Part shown: positions 44,180 to 52,935 of the stretch, one piece after another
Layout: every line of letters starts with the position of its first letter
How positions within the stretch are numbered: the first letter of the stretch is position 1
Origin: Rubrivivax sp.
GTDB lineage: Bacteria > Pseudomonadota > Gammaproteobacteria > Burkholderiales > Burkholderiaceae_C
DNA length: 64,000 nucleotides
NCBI GenBank assembly: GCA_027484825.1
Contig: JAIXSE010000014.1
Span: forward strand, 160,524 to 224,523
Direction of reading: 5' to 3'
Position numbers and translations under genes: made by a program
Notes under the pieces: model-generated
Told to the model about the DNA's origin: nothing
Seen by the model: only the letters and a program-made list of their open reading frames with translations
Database searches by the model: none

Positions 44180-47100
44180 CCACCACTCCCCCCGAGCGCC
44201 GTGCACCGGCGCGCAAGCCGCGTGCGGCGATGGCCCCGGCGGAAGCCATTGCAGAGATCGTTGGCGATGTGTCGCTGGATCTGATCCCGGCGGATGTGTC
44301 GAAGACGCGCGTGGCTGATGCGAAGACGCGCGTGGCTGATGCGGCATCGACTGATGCCGCAGACGCCCGTGAGTCTGCGGCCGCGGCCGCGGATGCGGCA
44401 TCGGCATCAGCATCGGCTGTGGAGGCTTCGGCCTCGGACATCGGCGCTGCCCGTTCGACGGGCAAGCCAAAGGCGACCGCGAAGCCGAAGCCGACGGCGA
44501 AGGCAAAAGCGAAGTCCAAGCCGGCAGCAGATGCGTTGGAAATCGATGCGGATGCAACGGCAGGTTCAATGGCTGGTGCGGATGCGGACGTGCATGTGGG
44601 TACTGGTGCTGGTGCTGCCGATGCGGATGCGGATGCGGATGCGGATGTCGTCGCAGATGCAGATTCTTCGTCCGGCGATGCCGCAGCGCCGGCGACCCGT
44701 CGCGCAAAGACCGCCGCCGGCAAGGCACCATCGCCCTCGAAGCGACGTGCATCGACGCGTGCAGAAGCGCCTGTCGGCGCCATCGAGGCAGACGCTCCAG
44801 CCGCTGCGCCCACTGCAGCGAGCGCTGCCACTGCTGCAACGAGCGCTAGCACCACCGTCGACACCTCCGATGCACCCGCCACCCGCAGCGACGCTGAATC
44901 CGTTGCTGCACTGCGCGATGGCCTGGATCCCGCTGTGGATCACGACCAGCCTGCCCCCGCTGCTCCCAAGCGTCCCGCCAAGTCTCGTTCTGGACGCGCG
45001 GCCGCGGCTGCACCCTTGCCAGCAGTCCTGCCGACCTCGCTGATGCCAGAGTCCATCGACGATGCGGTGGAAGACATCTTCCAGGCGCTGATGTCCGATG
45101 AGGACGATGGATTCACGGCAGACGCCGCGCTGGACCTCGCGGTCAGCCCCGCTGAGCCGATGGATGCGCAGCCCTCGGCCCCCAAGCCGGCCCGCAACCG
45201 CGGCGGCAGGACAGAAGCGCAGGCCAAGACTCGCCGGTCCGCGGGAACCGCAGCCTCGTCGCCAATGGGCGAGCTGATGGACGGCGCTGCTCCCGGTGAT
45301 GAGCCTGGAGAAGAGGAAGGTGCCGCCTCCGGCATCCGCACTTACGCTGACGATGACTCAAACGCCGACGCGCGCATCCAAGGCGAGGCCGACGAATCGA
45401 CGGCAGACGACGTCGTCGTTGCCGAGCCTGCGCCGTCCCGTCACCGCCGCAGGCCGCGTCGCCCCGCTGACGCGACACCGCAAGACCCCAACGCACCGCA
45501 GTTGCCCCCGCGCTTCACCCTCGGCTCCCGCGAGGACGATGCCGTCTTCGGCGACTACGAACTGCGCGACGCCGAGACCGGCGGCACCTTCCGCCTGCGA
45601 CTGCTGGGCCCCGCGCTGTGGCGCTGCGATTGCGCCGGCTATCTCGCGCACGGCGACTGCGAGCACGGCGATCAACTGATGTCGCTGTTCACCGATGACC
45701 AGTACGACGCCCTGGAGGCCGGCTGGCCCGCACGCGAGGCCGAGGTCTGGCTGGTGCCAGGCGCCGAGCGCCGTCTGCAATGGATTGCCGGCAATGACGT
45801 GCCGGCATCACTGCGCGATCAGCCCGGACTGGATGACCGTCACCGCCGCGATGCGGAGCTGTCGCAGGACTGGCTGCAATCCCTGGTGGCGCAGGCGCGC
45901 GCGGCCGGTGTGCCGCTGCGGGTGGACGCCCCGGTCTGGCCGCAACTGGCCTGGGGCCGAGATGCCCAGGCGCGAGTGGCCCGCCTCGAGGCCTTCCTGG
46001 GCGACGGTGCCGCCGCGCAGGCCCTGCTGAAGGACACGCTGTCGCCCCATCACTGGGAAGCCGCGCTGTTTGCCGTCTGCGCTGGCCGCGCGCTGGTGGC
46101 GGACGATCTGGGCCTGGGCCAGCGGGGCGCTGCCATCGCCGCCATCCGCCTGTGGGATCACCTGTTCGGCGCCAGCCCGGCCCTGGTCATCGCACCGGCC
46201 GCCGCCCATGCCGCTTGGCAGCGTGACCTCTCCCGCTGGTTGGGGGAGGGCGCATCCGCAGTGACGGTGGTGGAAGCACCCACCGCGCGCCATGCCCCGG
46301 CGCTGCTGGTGGTGGACGGCATCGACATGATGGACGAGACCCGGCTTGCGACCCTGCGCGACCTGGAAGCCCGCACCGGTGCTCAGTTGCTGCTGCTGGC
46401 GCATCAGGAGCCGCTCGGCCAACCTGCACTCGCGCAATGGGTGGACTGGCTGGACAGCGCCCGGCGCGGCCCTTGGGCCCGCCTGTCGGCGCTGCCGCCG
46501 GACGCCGGCAAGAAGGCGGTGCGGGAAGCGCTGGAAGCGGTCATCCTGTCCCGCCGCAAGCGTGAGCTGCAGGACCGCCTGCCCGCCTGCCTGCTGACGC
46601 CGATGTGGCTGGACGCCGCCGGCAGCAGCCTGCCGCAAGGCCCGCTGAAGCAACTGCGCCAGACGCTGGAGCGCTGGTCCTCCCGTCCCTTCCTCAACAC
46701 CGCCGAACAGCAGCAGCTGATGGAAGCCCTGGCGCTGCTGCCGCCGTCGTCCCGTCAGGCCCTGGCGGCCAAGGCGGAAGCGGTGCTGGCTGTGCGGCGC
46801 GACTGGGTGGAGTCGGCCACGCCGGCGGCCAGCCGTCTGCTGGTTTGCAGCCGATCCGAGACCCTGCTGGACAGCCTGGCCCAGTCGCCGCAACTGCGTC
46901 GCCTGCCGCCGCACCGCCTGCGCGCGGGCGACAGTGCCGAGCTGCGCGCGTCCACATTGCAGGCCTGGCGTCAGGCGCCGGCCAGCGTGCTGATGGCCAG
47001 CGACGATGCCTTGGCTGCGTTGCCGCCCGGGCTGCTGGCGCAGGACCGCGTGGCGGTGATCCATGCCGACCTGCCGTGGCAGGCGTCCACCCTCGATGAG

Positions 47101-47307
47101 CGGGTGACGCAGGCCTGCGGCGACGACTGCTGCGGCATTCCCGCCGCGCTGCTGCTGATCAGCGGTTCCCTGGATGCCGGCCTGAGCCAGGCCCATGCCA
47201 AGGGCCTGCGCTTCCCGCACTGGCTGGATGCGCCTCCTACCTGGCTGGATGCTGAAGACGTGCAAGCGCTGATGGCGGTGCTGCCCGCGCTGCTTGACGG
47301 GTTGTGA
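44176..47307 (+). CDS. SWIM zinc-finger protein with a degenerate SNF2 ATPase
   Basis: A 1043-residue protein. Residues 1-450 are low complexity (Ala, Asp, Ser, Pro, Lys). Then comes a SWIM finger, C484-x-C486-x8-C495-x-H497 (WRCDCAGYLAHGDCEHG). Residues 600-1040 follow the SNF2 helicase plan: ALVADDLGLGQRG (643-651) stands where SNF2 has DxGLGKT, VVDGIDMMDE where the DExH box lies, and LSRRKRELQDRLPA is the R-R-x-K-x-x-L-P-like motif. The P-loop Lys and Thr are replaced by Gln and Arg, and the late Arg finger (QxxR) is missing. It therefore probably cannot hydrolyse ATP. Role unknown; nucleic-acid binding is likely. Confidence 0.78.
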   Translation: MTTTPPERRAPARKPRAAMAPAEAIAEIVGDVSLDLIPADVSKTRVADAKTRVADAASTDAADARESAAAAADAASASASAVEASASDIGAARSTGKPKATAKPKPTAKAKAKSKPAADALEIDADATAGSMAGADADVHVGTGAGAADADADADADVVADADSSSGDAAAPATRRAKTAAGKAPSPSKRRASTRAEAPVGAIEADAPAAAPTAASAATAATSASTTVDTSDAPATRSDAESVAALRDGLDPAVDHDQPAPAAPKRPAKSRSGRAAAAAPLPAVLPTSLMPESIDDAVEDIFQALMSDEDDGFTADAALDLAVSPAEPMDAQPSAPKPARNRGGRTEAQAKTRRSAGTAASSPMGELMDGAAPGDEPGEEEGAASGIRTYADDDSNADARIQGEADESTADDVVVAEPAPSRHRRRPRRPADATPQDPNAPQLPPRFTLGSREDDAVFGDYELRDAETGGTFRLRLLGPALWRCDCAGYLAHGDCEHGDQLMSLFTDDQYDALEAGWPAREAEVWLVPGAERRLQWIAGNDVPASLRDQPGLDDRHRRDAELSQDWLQSLVAQARAAGVPLRVDAPVWPQLAWGRDAQARVARLEAFLGDGAAAQALLKDTLSPHHWEAALFAVCAGRALVADDLGLGQRGAAIAAIRLWDHLFGASPALVIAPAAAHAAWQRDLSRWLGEGASAVTVVEAPTARHAPALLVVDGIDMMDETRLATLRDLEARTGAQLLLLAHQEPLGQPALAQWVDWLDSARRGPWARLSALPPDAGKKAVREALEAVILSRRKRELQDRLPACLLTPMWLDAAGSSLPQGPLKQLRQTLERWSSRPFLNTAEQQQLMEALALLPPSSRQALAAKAEAVLAVRRDWVESATPAASRLLVCSRSETLLDSLAQSPQLRRLPPHRLRAGDSAELRASTLQAWRQAPASVLMASDDALAALPPGLLAQDRVAVIHADLPWQASTLDERVTQACGDDCCGIPAALLLISGSLDAGLSQAHAKGLRFPHWLDAPPTWLDAEDVQALMAVLPALLDGL
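44301..44342 (+). repeat. Two 21-base tandem repeats in the low-complexity N-terminus
   Basis: Two identical copies of a 21-base unit beginning GAAGACGCGCGTGG, encoding K-T-R-V-A-D-A twice. In frame. Confidence 0.8.
44620..44643 (+). repeat. Four GATGCG hexamer repeats
   Basis: GATGCG four times in a row, encoding alternating Asp and Ala. Copy-number change would keep the frame. Confidence 0.8.
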
Positions 47308-47369
47308 AGAAAGGCTGTGAAGGAGGGCCGCTCTTGCGGCCGCTCTTCCGGCCTTTCTTCCGGTTTTTT
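47306..47369 (+). terminator. Rho-independent terminator after the SNF2-like gene
   Basis: GAAGAAAGGC (47306-47315) pairs with GCCTTTCTTC (47351-47360), with an inner GGCCGC/GCGGCC hairpin, and is followed by CGGTTTTTTC. The stem starts inside the stop codon. Confidence 0.85.
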
Positions 47370-47799
47370 CGGCCTCTATCCCCGCACCCGGGGGAGGGGC
47401 TAGGGGAAACCCCGAAAGTGAGGCTATACTCGCGGTCTTCATCGGCCGGCCTGTGCTTAGCACGTGCAGCCGCCCGATGTTTCGTACGTCTCCTCTGACC
47501 ACTTTGCAGTCCGTCGCGGTTCTTCCGCAGCACGCAGGCCTCCCCGGCCATTTTGTGTTTTGACGCACTGCAAGCCCTCGGGTTCGGTCGGCGGCGATGC
47601 CGTCGCTATGACTGTTCCCCGGCGCCTCACCCGGCTCCTTGCGCATTCTCGTGCCAAGCCCAGGTAATCGACGCGAGCTTTCTCCCAGCGACATGACCCT
47701 CCGCCGCGGCACCTGTGTGTCCCGCGGGCGGACAGCGACCCGGCCATCCGTGGGCATTGCATTGCCGCACCGACAGCCAGGCGCTTCTTTGGACTTGAG
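47370..47799 (+). promoter_or_regulatory. Long 5' leader of the DEAD-box helicase gene
   Basis: About 430 bases without a gene on either strand. A -10 box TATACT lies at 47425-47430 with a poor -35, so the mRNA would carry an untranslated leader of about 360 bases rich in pyrimidines and short inverted repeats. Long leaders are common for cold-induced and autoregulated DEAD-box helicase mRNAs. Confidence 0.5.
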
Positions 47800-49788
47800 A
47801 TGACCGTGAACCAAGAACTGAACGCCCCCCAGAACGACGACCTGATCCAGGACCAGATGGATGCCGACACCGGCACGCTGGAAACGCTGGATATGCAGGC
47901 CGACGTCGAGGCGTCCCCCGCAGCCGCCGCCCCGTCGGGCGTGGCTTTCTCCACCCTGGGTCTGCATGAAGCGCTGCTGCGCGCCGTGAAGGACTCCGGC
48001 TACGAACACGCCACCGATGTGCAGGCCCGCGCCATTCCGCCGGCCCTGGGCGGCGCTGACCTGATGGTCTCGTCCCGCACCGGCTCCGGCAAGACCGCGT
48101 CGTTCATCCTGCCGGCCCTGCAACAGGTGCTGGAATCCCGCGCCGCCCGCGCCTCCGGCCCCAAGGTCAAGGTGCAAGGCCCGCGCGTGCTGGTGCTGGC
48201 TCCCACCCGCGAACTGGCCATGCAGGTGTCCAAGTCGGCCATGACCTATGGTCGTCACATCCAGGGTCTGCGCGTGGCCACGGTGCTGGGCGGCATGCCC
48301 TACGCCCTGCAGCTGCGCATGCTCAGCGGCCCGCTGGACATCCTGATCGCCACCCCCGGCCGTCTGCTGGACCACATCAACAGCGGTCGCTGCAAGCTGG
48401 ACAACGTGACCATGTTCGTCCTGGACGAAGCCGACCGCATGCTGGACATGGGCTTCATCGAAGACATCGAGTTCGTGGCCCAGCAACTGCCGGTGGCCCG
48501 CCAGACCCTGATGTATTCGGCCACCTTCGCCGGCCACACCGGTCGCCTGGCCGAGGCGCTGATGAAGGATCCGCAGCGCATCGACGTCAGCGGCCACACC
48601 GAAACCCACGAGAACATCGAGCAGCGTCTGCACTGGGCCGACAACGGCCAGCACAAGCGCAAGCTGCTGGAGCACATCCTGGCCGAGCGTGATGTGGACC
48701 AGGCCGTGGTCTTCACCAGCACCCAGCAGGACACCGAATGGCTGGCCGAAGCGCTGGCCGAGATCGGTCACCGCGTCGCCGCCCTGCACGGCGGCATGCC
48801 CCAGGGCAAGCGCAACCGCACGCTGATGATGCTGCGCCGCCGCGACCTGCGCGTGCTGGTGGCCACCGACGTGGCCGCCCGCGGCATCGACGTGCCCACC
48901 ATCTCCCACGTGATCAACTTCGGTCTGCCGATGAAGGCCGAGGACTACGTGCACCGTATCGGCCGTACCGGCCGTGCCGGTCGCTCGGGCATCGCCGTGA
49001 CCCTGGCCGAGCGTCAGGATCTGTCGATGATCAAGCGCATCCAGCAGTTCACCACCCAATCGATCCCGGTCTCTCGCATTGTCGGCCTGGAGCCGCGCAA
49101 TGAAGAGCCGCGCATCTATCCCACGCGCGGCAATGGCCGTGGCGGCGACAGCCGTGGTGATTTCCGCGGTGGCAACCGGGGCGGCTTCGGCGGCCAGGGT
49201 CGTGGTTTCGGCCACGGTCATGGCGGCGGTGCCCGCTTTGACAACCGCGGCGAAGGTCGCGGCGCGGACCCGCGTTTCGAGCGCGGCGATGCACGTCCGG
49301 AAGGTCGCTTCGACAACCGTGGCCCGCGTCCCGAGGCTCGTTTCGAGCCGCGTGGCGGCGACCAGGGTGGTCGTTTCGAGAACCGCGCACCGCGCTTCGA
49401 AGGTCGCCCGGACGCCCGTCCGGAAGGCCGCTTCGAGCCGCGTGGCGACCGTCGTCCCGATGCGCCGCGTTTTGGTGACCAGCGTCCTCCGTTCCAGCGT
49501 GACGGCCAGGGCCGTGGCGGTGAGCGTCGTGACGGCGCCGGCTTCCAGCCCCGTCCCCAGCGTGGCGGCGACACCCGTGGCTTCGAGCCCCGGGGTGACC
49601 GTCAGGAACGTCCGGCTTTCCGTGGCGGCGACAACCGGTTTGACGACCGCGCCCGCTTCGAAGGCCGTCCGGAAGGCGCGCCGCGTTTCGCGGCCAAGCC
49701 CGGTGCTCCGCGCGGTCCCCGCACGGATGACCGTCAGGACCGTGGTGGCTTCCAAGGCCGCCGCACCGGTCCTCGCAAGGGCTTCTGA
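47800..49788 (+). CDS. DEAD-box RNA helicase, RhlE-like, with an RGG tail
   Basis: A 662-residue helicase. The core runs from about residue 49 to 430: Q motif (FSTLGL), motif I SSRTGSGKTA (91-100), Ia PTRELA, VLDEAD (207-212), SATFA, and the second lobe with VATDVAARGID and HRIGRTGRAGR. From about residue 445 the tail is made of repeats rich in Arg, Gly, Phe and Asp (RGG, RFENR, FEGRPDARPEGRFEPRGD), which should bind RNA and may drive condensates. The N-terminal 48 residues are acidic and variable. It is probably involved in ribosome assembly or cold adaptation. The RhlE assignment is by general similarity. Confidence 0.92.
   Translation: MTVNQELNAPQNDDLIQDQMDADTGTLETLDMQADVEASPAAAAPSGVAFSTLGLHEALLRAVKDSGYEHATDVQARAIPPALGGADLMVSSRTGSGKTASFILPALQQVLESRAARASGPKVKVQGPRVLVLAPTRELAMQVSKSAMTYGRHIQGLRVATVLGGMPYALQLRMLSGPLDILIATPGRLLDHINSGRCKLDNVTMFVLDEADRMLDMGFIEDIEFVAQQLPVARQTLMYSATFAGHTGRLAEALMKDPQRIDVSGHTETHENIEQRLHWADNGQHKRKLLEHILAERDVDQAVVFTSTQQDTEWLAEALAEIGHRVAALHGGMPQGKRNRTLMMLRRRDLRVLVATDVAARGIDVPTISHVINFGLPMKAEDYVHRIGRTGRAGRSGIAVTLAERQDLSMIKRIQQFTTQSIPVSRIVGLEPRNEEPRIYPTRGNGRGGDSRGDFRGGNRGGFGGQGRGFGHGHGGGARFDNRGEGRGADPRFERGDARPEGRFDNRGPRPEARFEPRGGDQGGRFENRAPRFEGRPDARPEGRFEPRGDRRPDAPRFGDQRPPFQRDGQGRGGERRDGAGFQPRPQRGGDTRGFEPRGDRQERPAFRGGDNRFDDRARFEGRPEGAPRFAAKPGAPRGPRTDDRQDRGGFQGRRTGPRKGF
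49130..49780 (+). repeat. Imperfect repeats encoding the RGG/RF-rich tail
   Basis: About 650 bases in which CGTGGCGGCGAC- and CGCTTCGA-like blocks recur, coding for RGGD and RFE/RFD units. No fixed period. The region has long open frames on the opposite strand as a by-product. Confidence 0.75.
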
Positions 49789-49834
49789 TCCCGCGCTGAG
49801 GGACTGAAGGAGACGGACGGCGCGGAGCGGACGG

Positions 49835-50629
49835 ATGCGGGTGGAAGGCAAGGTCATCCAGTGGGATGACGCCAAGGGCTACGGCTTCATTGCGCCTTCG
49901 GCCGGTGGGTCGAAGATCTTTGTCCATGCCCGCGCTTTCGGTCTGCGCTCGCGTCGCCCGTTTGTGGGCGAACGGGTCAGCTACGAGCTGGGGCTGGACG
50001 GGCAGGGCAAATCGCGCGCCATGAATGTGCGCAGCCTGGAGCCCAAGCCCGCACCGGCAGGGCCTGCGCCTGGCGCTGGTGGCACCCGGGGTGCCGCCGG
50101 TGCGAGTGGCACGGGCCGGTCCACCGGCAGTGCTGCATCGGGCCGGGCCGGTGGTCGGGCCTCGGCCTCATCGACCGCATCCGGGGGCGCGCGAGCTCCC
50201 CGCTCTTCGGCGACGCAAGGCGCTACCGGTGCCTCCGGGCCCGGCACCGCCAGCAACGCCGAACTCTGGCTCATCCCTGTCTTCGCCAGCCTGGTGCTGC
50301 TGACGCACCTGGCCTGGCCACTGCCCCATGCCTTGTGGGGTGTCTACATGGCCATGAGTCTGGCCACCTTCATCGTGTATGCGCTGGACAAGCGGGCCGC
50401 CAAGCTCGGCCAGTGGCGTGTGAAGGAAAACACGCTGCATGGCCTGGCGCTGCTCTGCGGCTGGCCCGGCGCCCTGCTGGCGCAACACTTGCTTAGACAC
50501 AAAAGCGCCAAGCCCAGCTTCCGGCGCCTCTTCTGGTTGAGCACCGTGCTCAACATCCTGTTGTTTGTCCTTGTTTTCACGCCGCTGCTGCCGTCTCTGC
50601 TGAGGTCGCATGCAGCGGGGGCGTTCTGA
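49835..50629 (+). CDS. Cold-shock domain protein with DUF1294 membrane domain
   Basis: A 264-residue protein. Residues 1-68 are a cold-shock fold (MRVEGKVIQWDDAKGYGFIA and KIFVHARAF carry the RNP1 and RNP2 aromatic residues). A Ala/Gly/Ser linker follows (70-140). Residues about 140-250 are DUF1294, with transmembrane segments and YALDKRAAKLGQWRVKENTL and RHKSAKPSFRRLFW. This two-part architecture is widespread in Proteobacteria but its function is not known. It sits 46 bases after the DEAD-box helicase, which fits a shared link to RNA and cold. Confidence 0.9.
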   Translation: MRVEGKVIQWDDAKGYGFIAPSAGGSKIFVHARAFGLRSRRPFVGERVSYELGLDGQGKSRAMNVRSLEPKPAPAGPAPGAGGTRGAAGASGTGRSTGSAASGRAGGRASASSTASGGARAPRSSATQGATGASGPGTASNAELWLIPVFASLVLLTHLAWPLPHALWGVYMAMSLATFIVYALDKRAAKLGQWRVKENTLHGLALLCGWPGALLAQHLLRHKSAKPSFRRLFWLSTVLNILLFVLVFTPLLPSLLRSHAAGAF

Positions 50630-50632
50630 GTC

Positions 50633-51151
50633 ATGTTGCAGTTGAAAGTGATCGATACGGCGGACGTGCCGGCCGTGCTGGCCTTGCAGGCTCAGTGCTA
50701 CACGCCGCAGTTCCATGAAAGCGCCGATGCCTTCGAGGCCAAGCTGCGCGCCACGCGCGGCCTGCATTGCTCCTTCCTGGCCGTCCAGGGGGACGAGCCG
50801 CTGGGCTATGTGGTGAGCCTGCCGGTCGATGACGATCAGCTGCCGGGCCTGGACGCACCGGAATGGGCTCCCGCCCGCGCACCGCGCACCCTGTATCTGC
50901 ATGACCTGGCGGTCTCGCCAGCGGGCCGTGCGAACAAGCTCGGCCACAAGCTGGTGGAGCAGGTGCTGCGCCGCGCCCGCGACATGGGCCTGCAGGAAGT
51001 GGCCCTGGTGGCCGTGCAGAACTCCGGCGCCTACTGGCAGCGGCTGGGCTTCAAGGAGGCTGCGGGCCCGCTGCCCGACTCTTTGCGCGACAAGCTGGCC
51101 AGCTTTGGTCCGGACGCCCGTCTGATGCGCCGCTCCCTGGTGGCGGCCTGA
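50633..51151 (+). CDS. GNAT family N-acetyltransferase
   Basis: A 172-residue single-domain GNAT. YLHDLAVSPAGRANKLGHKL forms strand beta4 and the acetyl-CoA-binding loop (here Ala-Gly-Arg-Ala-Asn-Lys-Leu-Gly), and ALVAVQNSGAYWQRLGFKEA is the usual C-terminal part. Substrate unknown. It follows the cold-shock/DUF1294 gene by three bases. Confidence 0.85.
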   Translation: MLQLKVIDTADVPAVLALQAQCYTPQFHESADAFEAKLRATRGLHCSFLAVQGDEPLGYVVSLPVDDDQLPGLDAPEWAPARAPRTLYLHDLAVSPAGRANKLGHKLVEQVLRRARDMGLQEVALVAVQNSGAYWQRLGFKEAAGPLPDSLRDKLASFGPDARLMRRSLVAA

Positions 51152-51315
51152 ACGACAGCCTGAAGCACGGCCTTAGCGACGGCCTGAGCGACGGCCGGCG
51201 TCGCCACAGTGCAGCCGGACCGAGTCCCGCCCCCGCTGTCAAGCATTCGCCCGGATTCGGGTTCACCCCCATCGGCACGGTTCAGAGGGACCGCCGAGGC
51301 TGGGATAATCACCGG

Positions 51316-52935
51316 ATGACTGCGATCCCGGGAAGCGTGGCGGACGATCCGCTGCGCGACGATCTCCCCGAACCTTCCTTCGAAGACTATTTCCGCGAGG
51401 GGCAACTGCCGCAGGAATCCCTCCTGTGGTGGCAGCTGGAGCGAAACGAGGCCTTGCTGGCGGCGCACCGCGCGCTGTTCCACGGCCCGTCCACGCTGGT
51501 GCGCCTGCGCGTGTGGGTGTTCATCGAGCTGATGACCCTGCCGCATTCGCGCCTGACCCGCGACGACCTCAACCGGCATTTCCACGTCCTGCGTGACGAG
51601 GCGCTGGACCTCGTCCTCAAGCGGCTGCGCGACGCGCAGTTGCTGGCCTGGGACGGCTCCAACCAGCATTACGGCGTGACGCCGCTGGCGCAGCAGTTGA
51701 TGGCCCTGGTGTCCCCGCTGACGCAAGCCCAGGACCAGGACGGCGACCTCGTCGGCCTGCTGGCCAACGTGGCCGGCGCCCAGCAGCTCGGCACGCTGGA
51801 GCCCGCGCAACTGCAGCATCTGCTGGCGCAGCTCTCGCGGCTGTACAACGAGTTCGCCGACGCCATCGCGTCCGGCTCGGAATTCCACCTGCGCCGGGCC
51901 CGCATGCGTTTTGAGCGGGCGCTCAAGCTGGTGGAAAAAGCCAGCGAGGCCCTATCCGCCATCATTTCCCAGGCGCAGAGCGAAGGCAATGCACGGCTGG
52001 AGCGGCTGGCGCGTGAGCTGGGTCTGGCGCAGGCCCGTCTGCTGGCCATGGCCAGCCAGTTCAACCGCGCCTTGCAGCAGGCGGACCGCCAGCGCGTGAC
52101 GCTGGGCTCCACCGGCATCACCACCACCGACGTGCGGCGCTGGCTGCAGGACGTGCCCTTCCTCGAGAACCTGGCGCTGGGCGCGTTGTCCCGCCCGGTG
52201 CATCCGGTGTTTGTGGCGCAGCATGAGCTGCTGGACACCTGCGAAGCCGAATTCGAACGTGACCGCCCCAAGCCACCCGCTGCGGAGCCGCTGCCGGACG
52301 GGCTGCAAGCGCCCGAGGGCAAGCTGGCCGTGATGAGCCTGCCGCCGGACATGGGCGAGCTGCAGACCCTGCTGGGCACCTGGAACCAGGCCGGCATCTC
52401 GATGAACGACCTGCGACCGGCGGTGCTCGGCGGCAGTTATGCCCGCGCCGCGTATCGCGCCCAGTTGCTGCCGCTGCTGGGCGACCCGCAGGCGCAGCAT
52501 CTGGCCGGCGCCACCGGCGACATGGCCCGCCAGCCGTGGCGGGTGCGCTGGTCCGTGCAGCAGGGGCCGGTGCAGGACGAGTATGTCCGCTGGATGAGCG
52601 AAGGCGTGCTGCACGGCGCCGATGTGGAGCCGCCGCGCGAACCCGAAGGCTCACCCCTGGCGCCGCCACCCGCAGCGGCGGAACCGCCCAAGCGCGGTCG
52701 CCGCAAGAAGGTCGTGGATGCGACTGTGACCGCGACCACGACCGCGACTGCGCCGCAAGACACCGCCACCTCCGGCCCGCCGCACGACGATGCGGCCGAG
52801 CCGCCTGCCCCTTCCGATGCGCTCGCGGGTCCTTCGGCCGCACCAGCGCCCCTCTCATCGCCTGGACCGACGCCGTCCGCCGCCCCTATCGGCGACGACG
52901 ACACCCCGGTCCCTGAAGCCTCCTCCCAGCCATGA
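51316..52935 (+). CDS. mksF: MksF/JetA-like condensin subunit
   Basis: A 539-residue kleisin-like protein of the MukBEF-like (Mks) condensin. The N-terminal winged-helix region includes LSRLTRDDLNRHFHVLRDEA-like sequence (residues about 75-120), followed by helices and, after residue 430, a Pro/Ala/Asp-rich tail. The assignment rests on the order of the operon: this gene, a 237-residue winged-helix protein and an SMC-like ATPase, overlapping by a few bases. In Pseudomonas the same order is mksF-mksE-mksB. The kleisin links the ATPase heads. Confidence 0.75.
   Translation: MTAIPGSVADDPLRDDLPEPSFEDYFREGQLPQESLLWWQLERNEALLAAHRALFHGPSTLVRLRVWVFIELMTLPHSRLTRDDLNRHFHVLRDEALDLVLKRLRDAQLLAWDGSNQHYGVTPLAQQLMALVSPLTQAQDQDGDLVGLLANVAGAQQLGTLEPAQLQHLLAQLSRLYNEFADAIASGSEFHLRRARMRFERALKLVEKASEALSAIISQAQSEGNARLERLARELGLAQARLLAMASQFNRALQQADRQRVTLGSTGITTTDVRRWLQDVPFLENLALGALSRPVHPVFVAQHELLDTCEAEFERDRPKPPAAEPLPDGLQAPEGKLAVMSLPPDMGELQTLLGTWNQAGISMNDLRPAVLGGSYARAAYRAQLLPLLGDPQAQHLAGATGDMARQPWRVRWSVQQGPVQDEYVRWMSEGVLHGADVEPPREPEGSPLAPPPAAAEPPKRGRRKKVVDATVTATTTATAPQDTATSGPPHDDAAEPPAPSDALAGPSAAPAPLSSPGPTPSAAPIGDDDTPVPEASSQP

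Noticed and set aside
45808..49875. Open frame of 1355 codons on the minus strand
   Set aside because: It lies opposite two clearly real plus-strand genes, its residues are repetitive Thr/Ala/Gly without domains, and it arises from the GC-rich codon bias.
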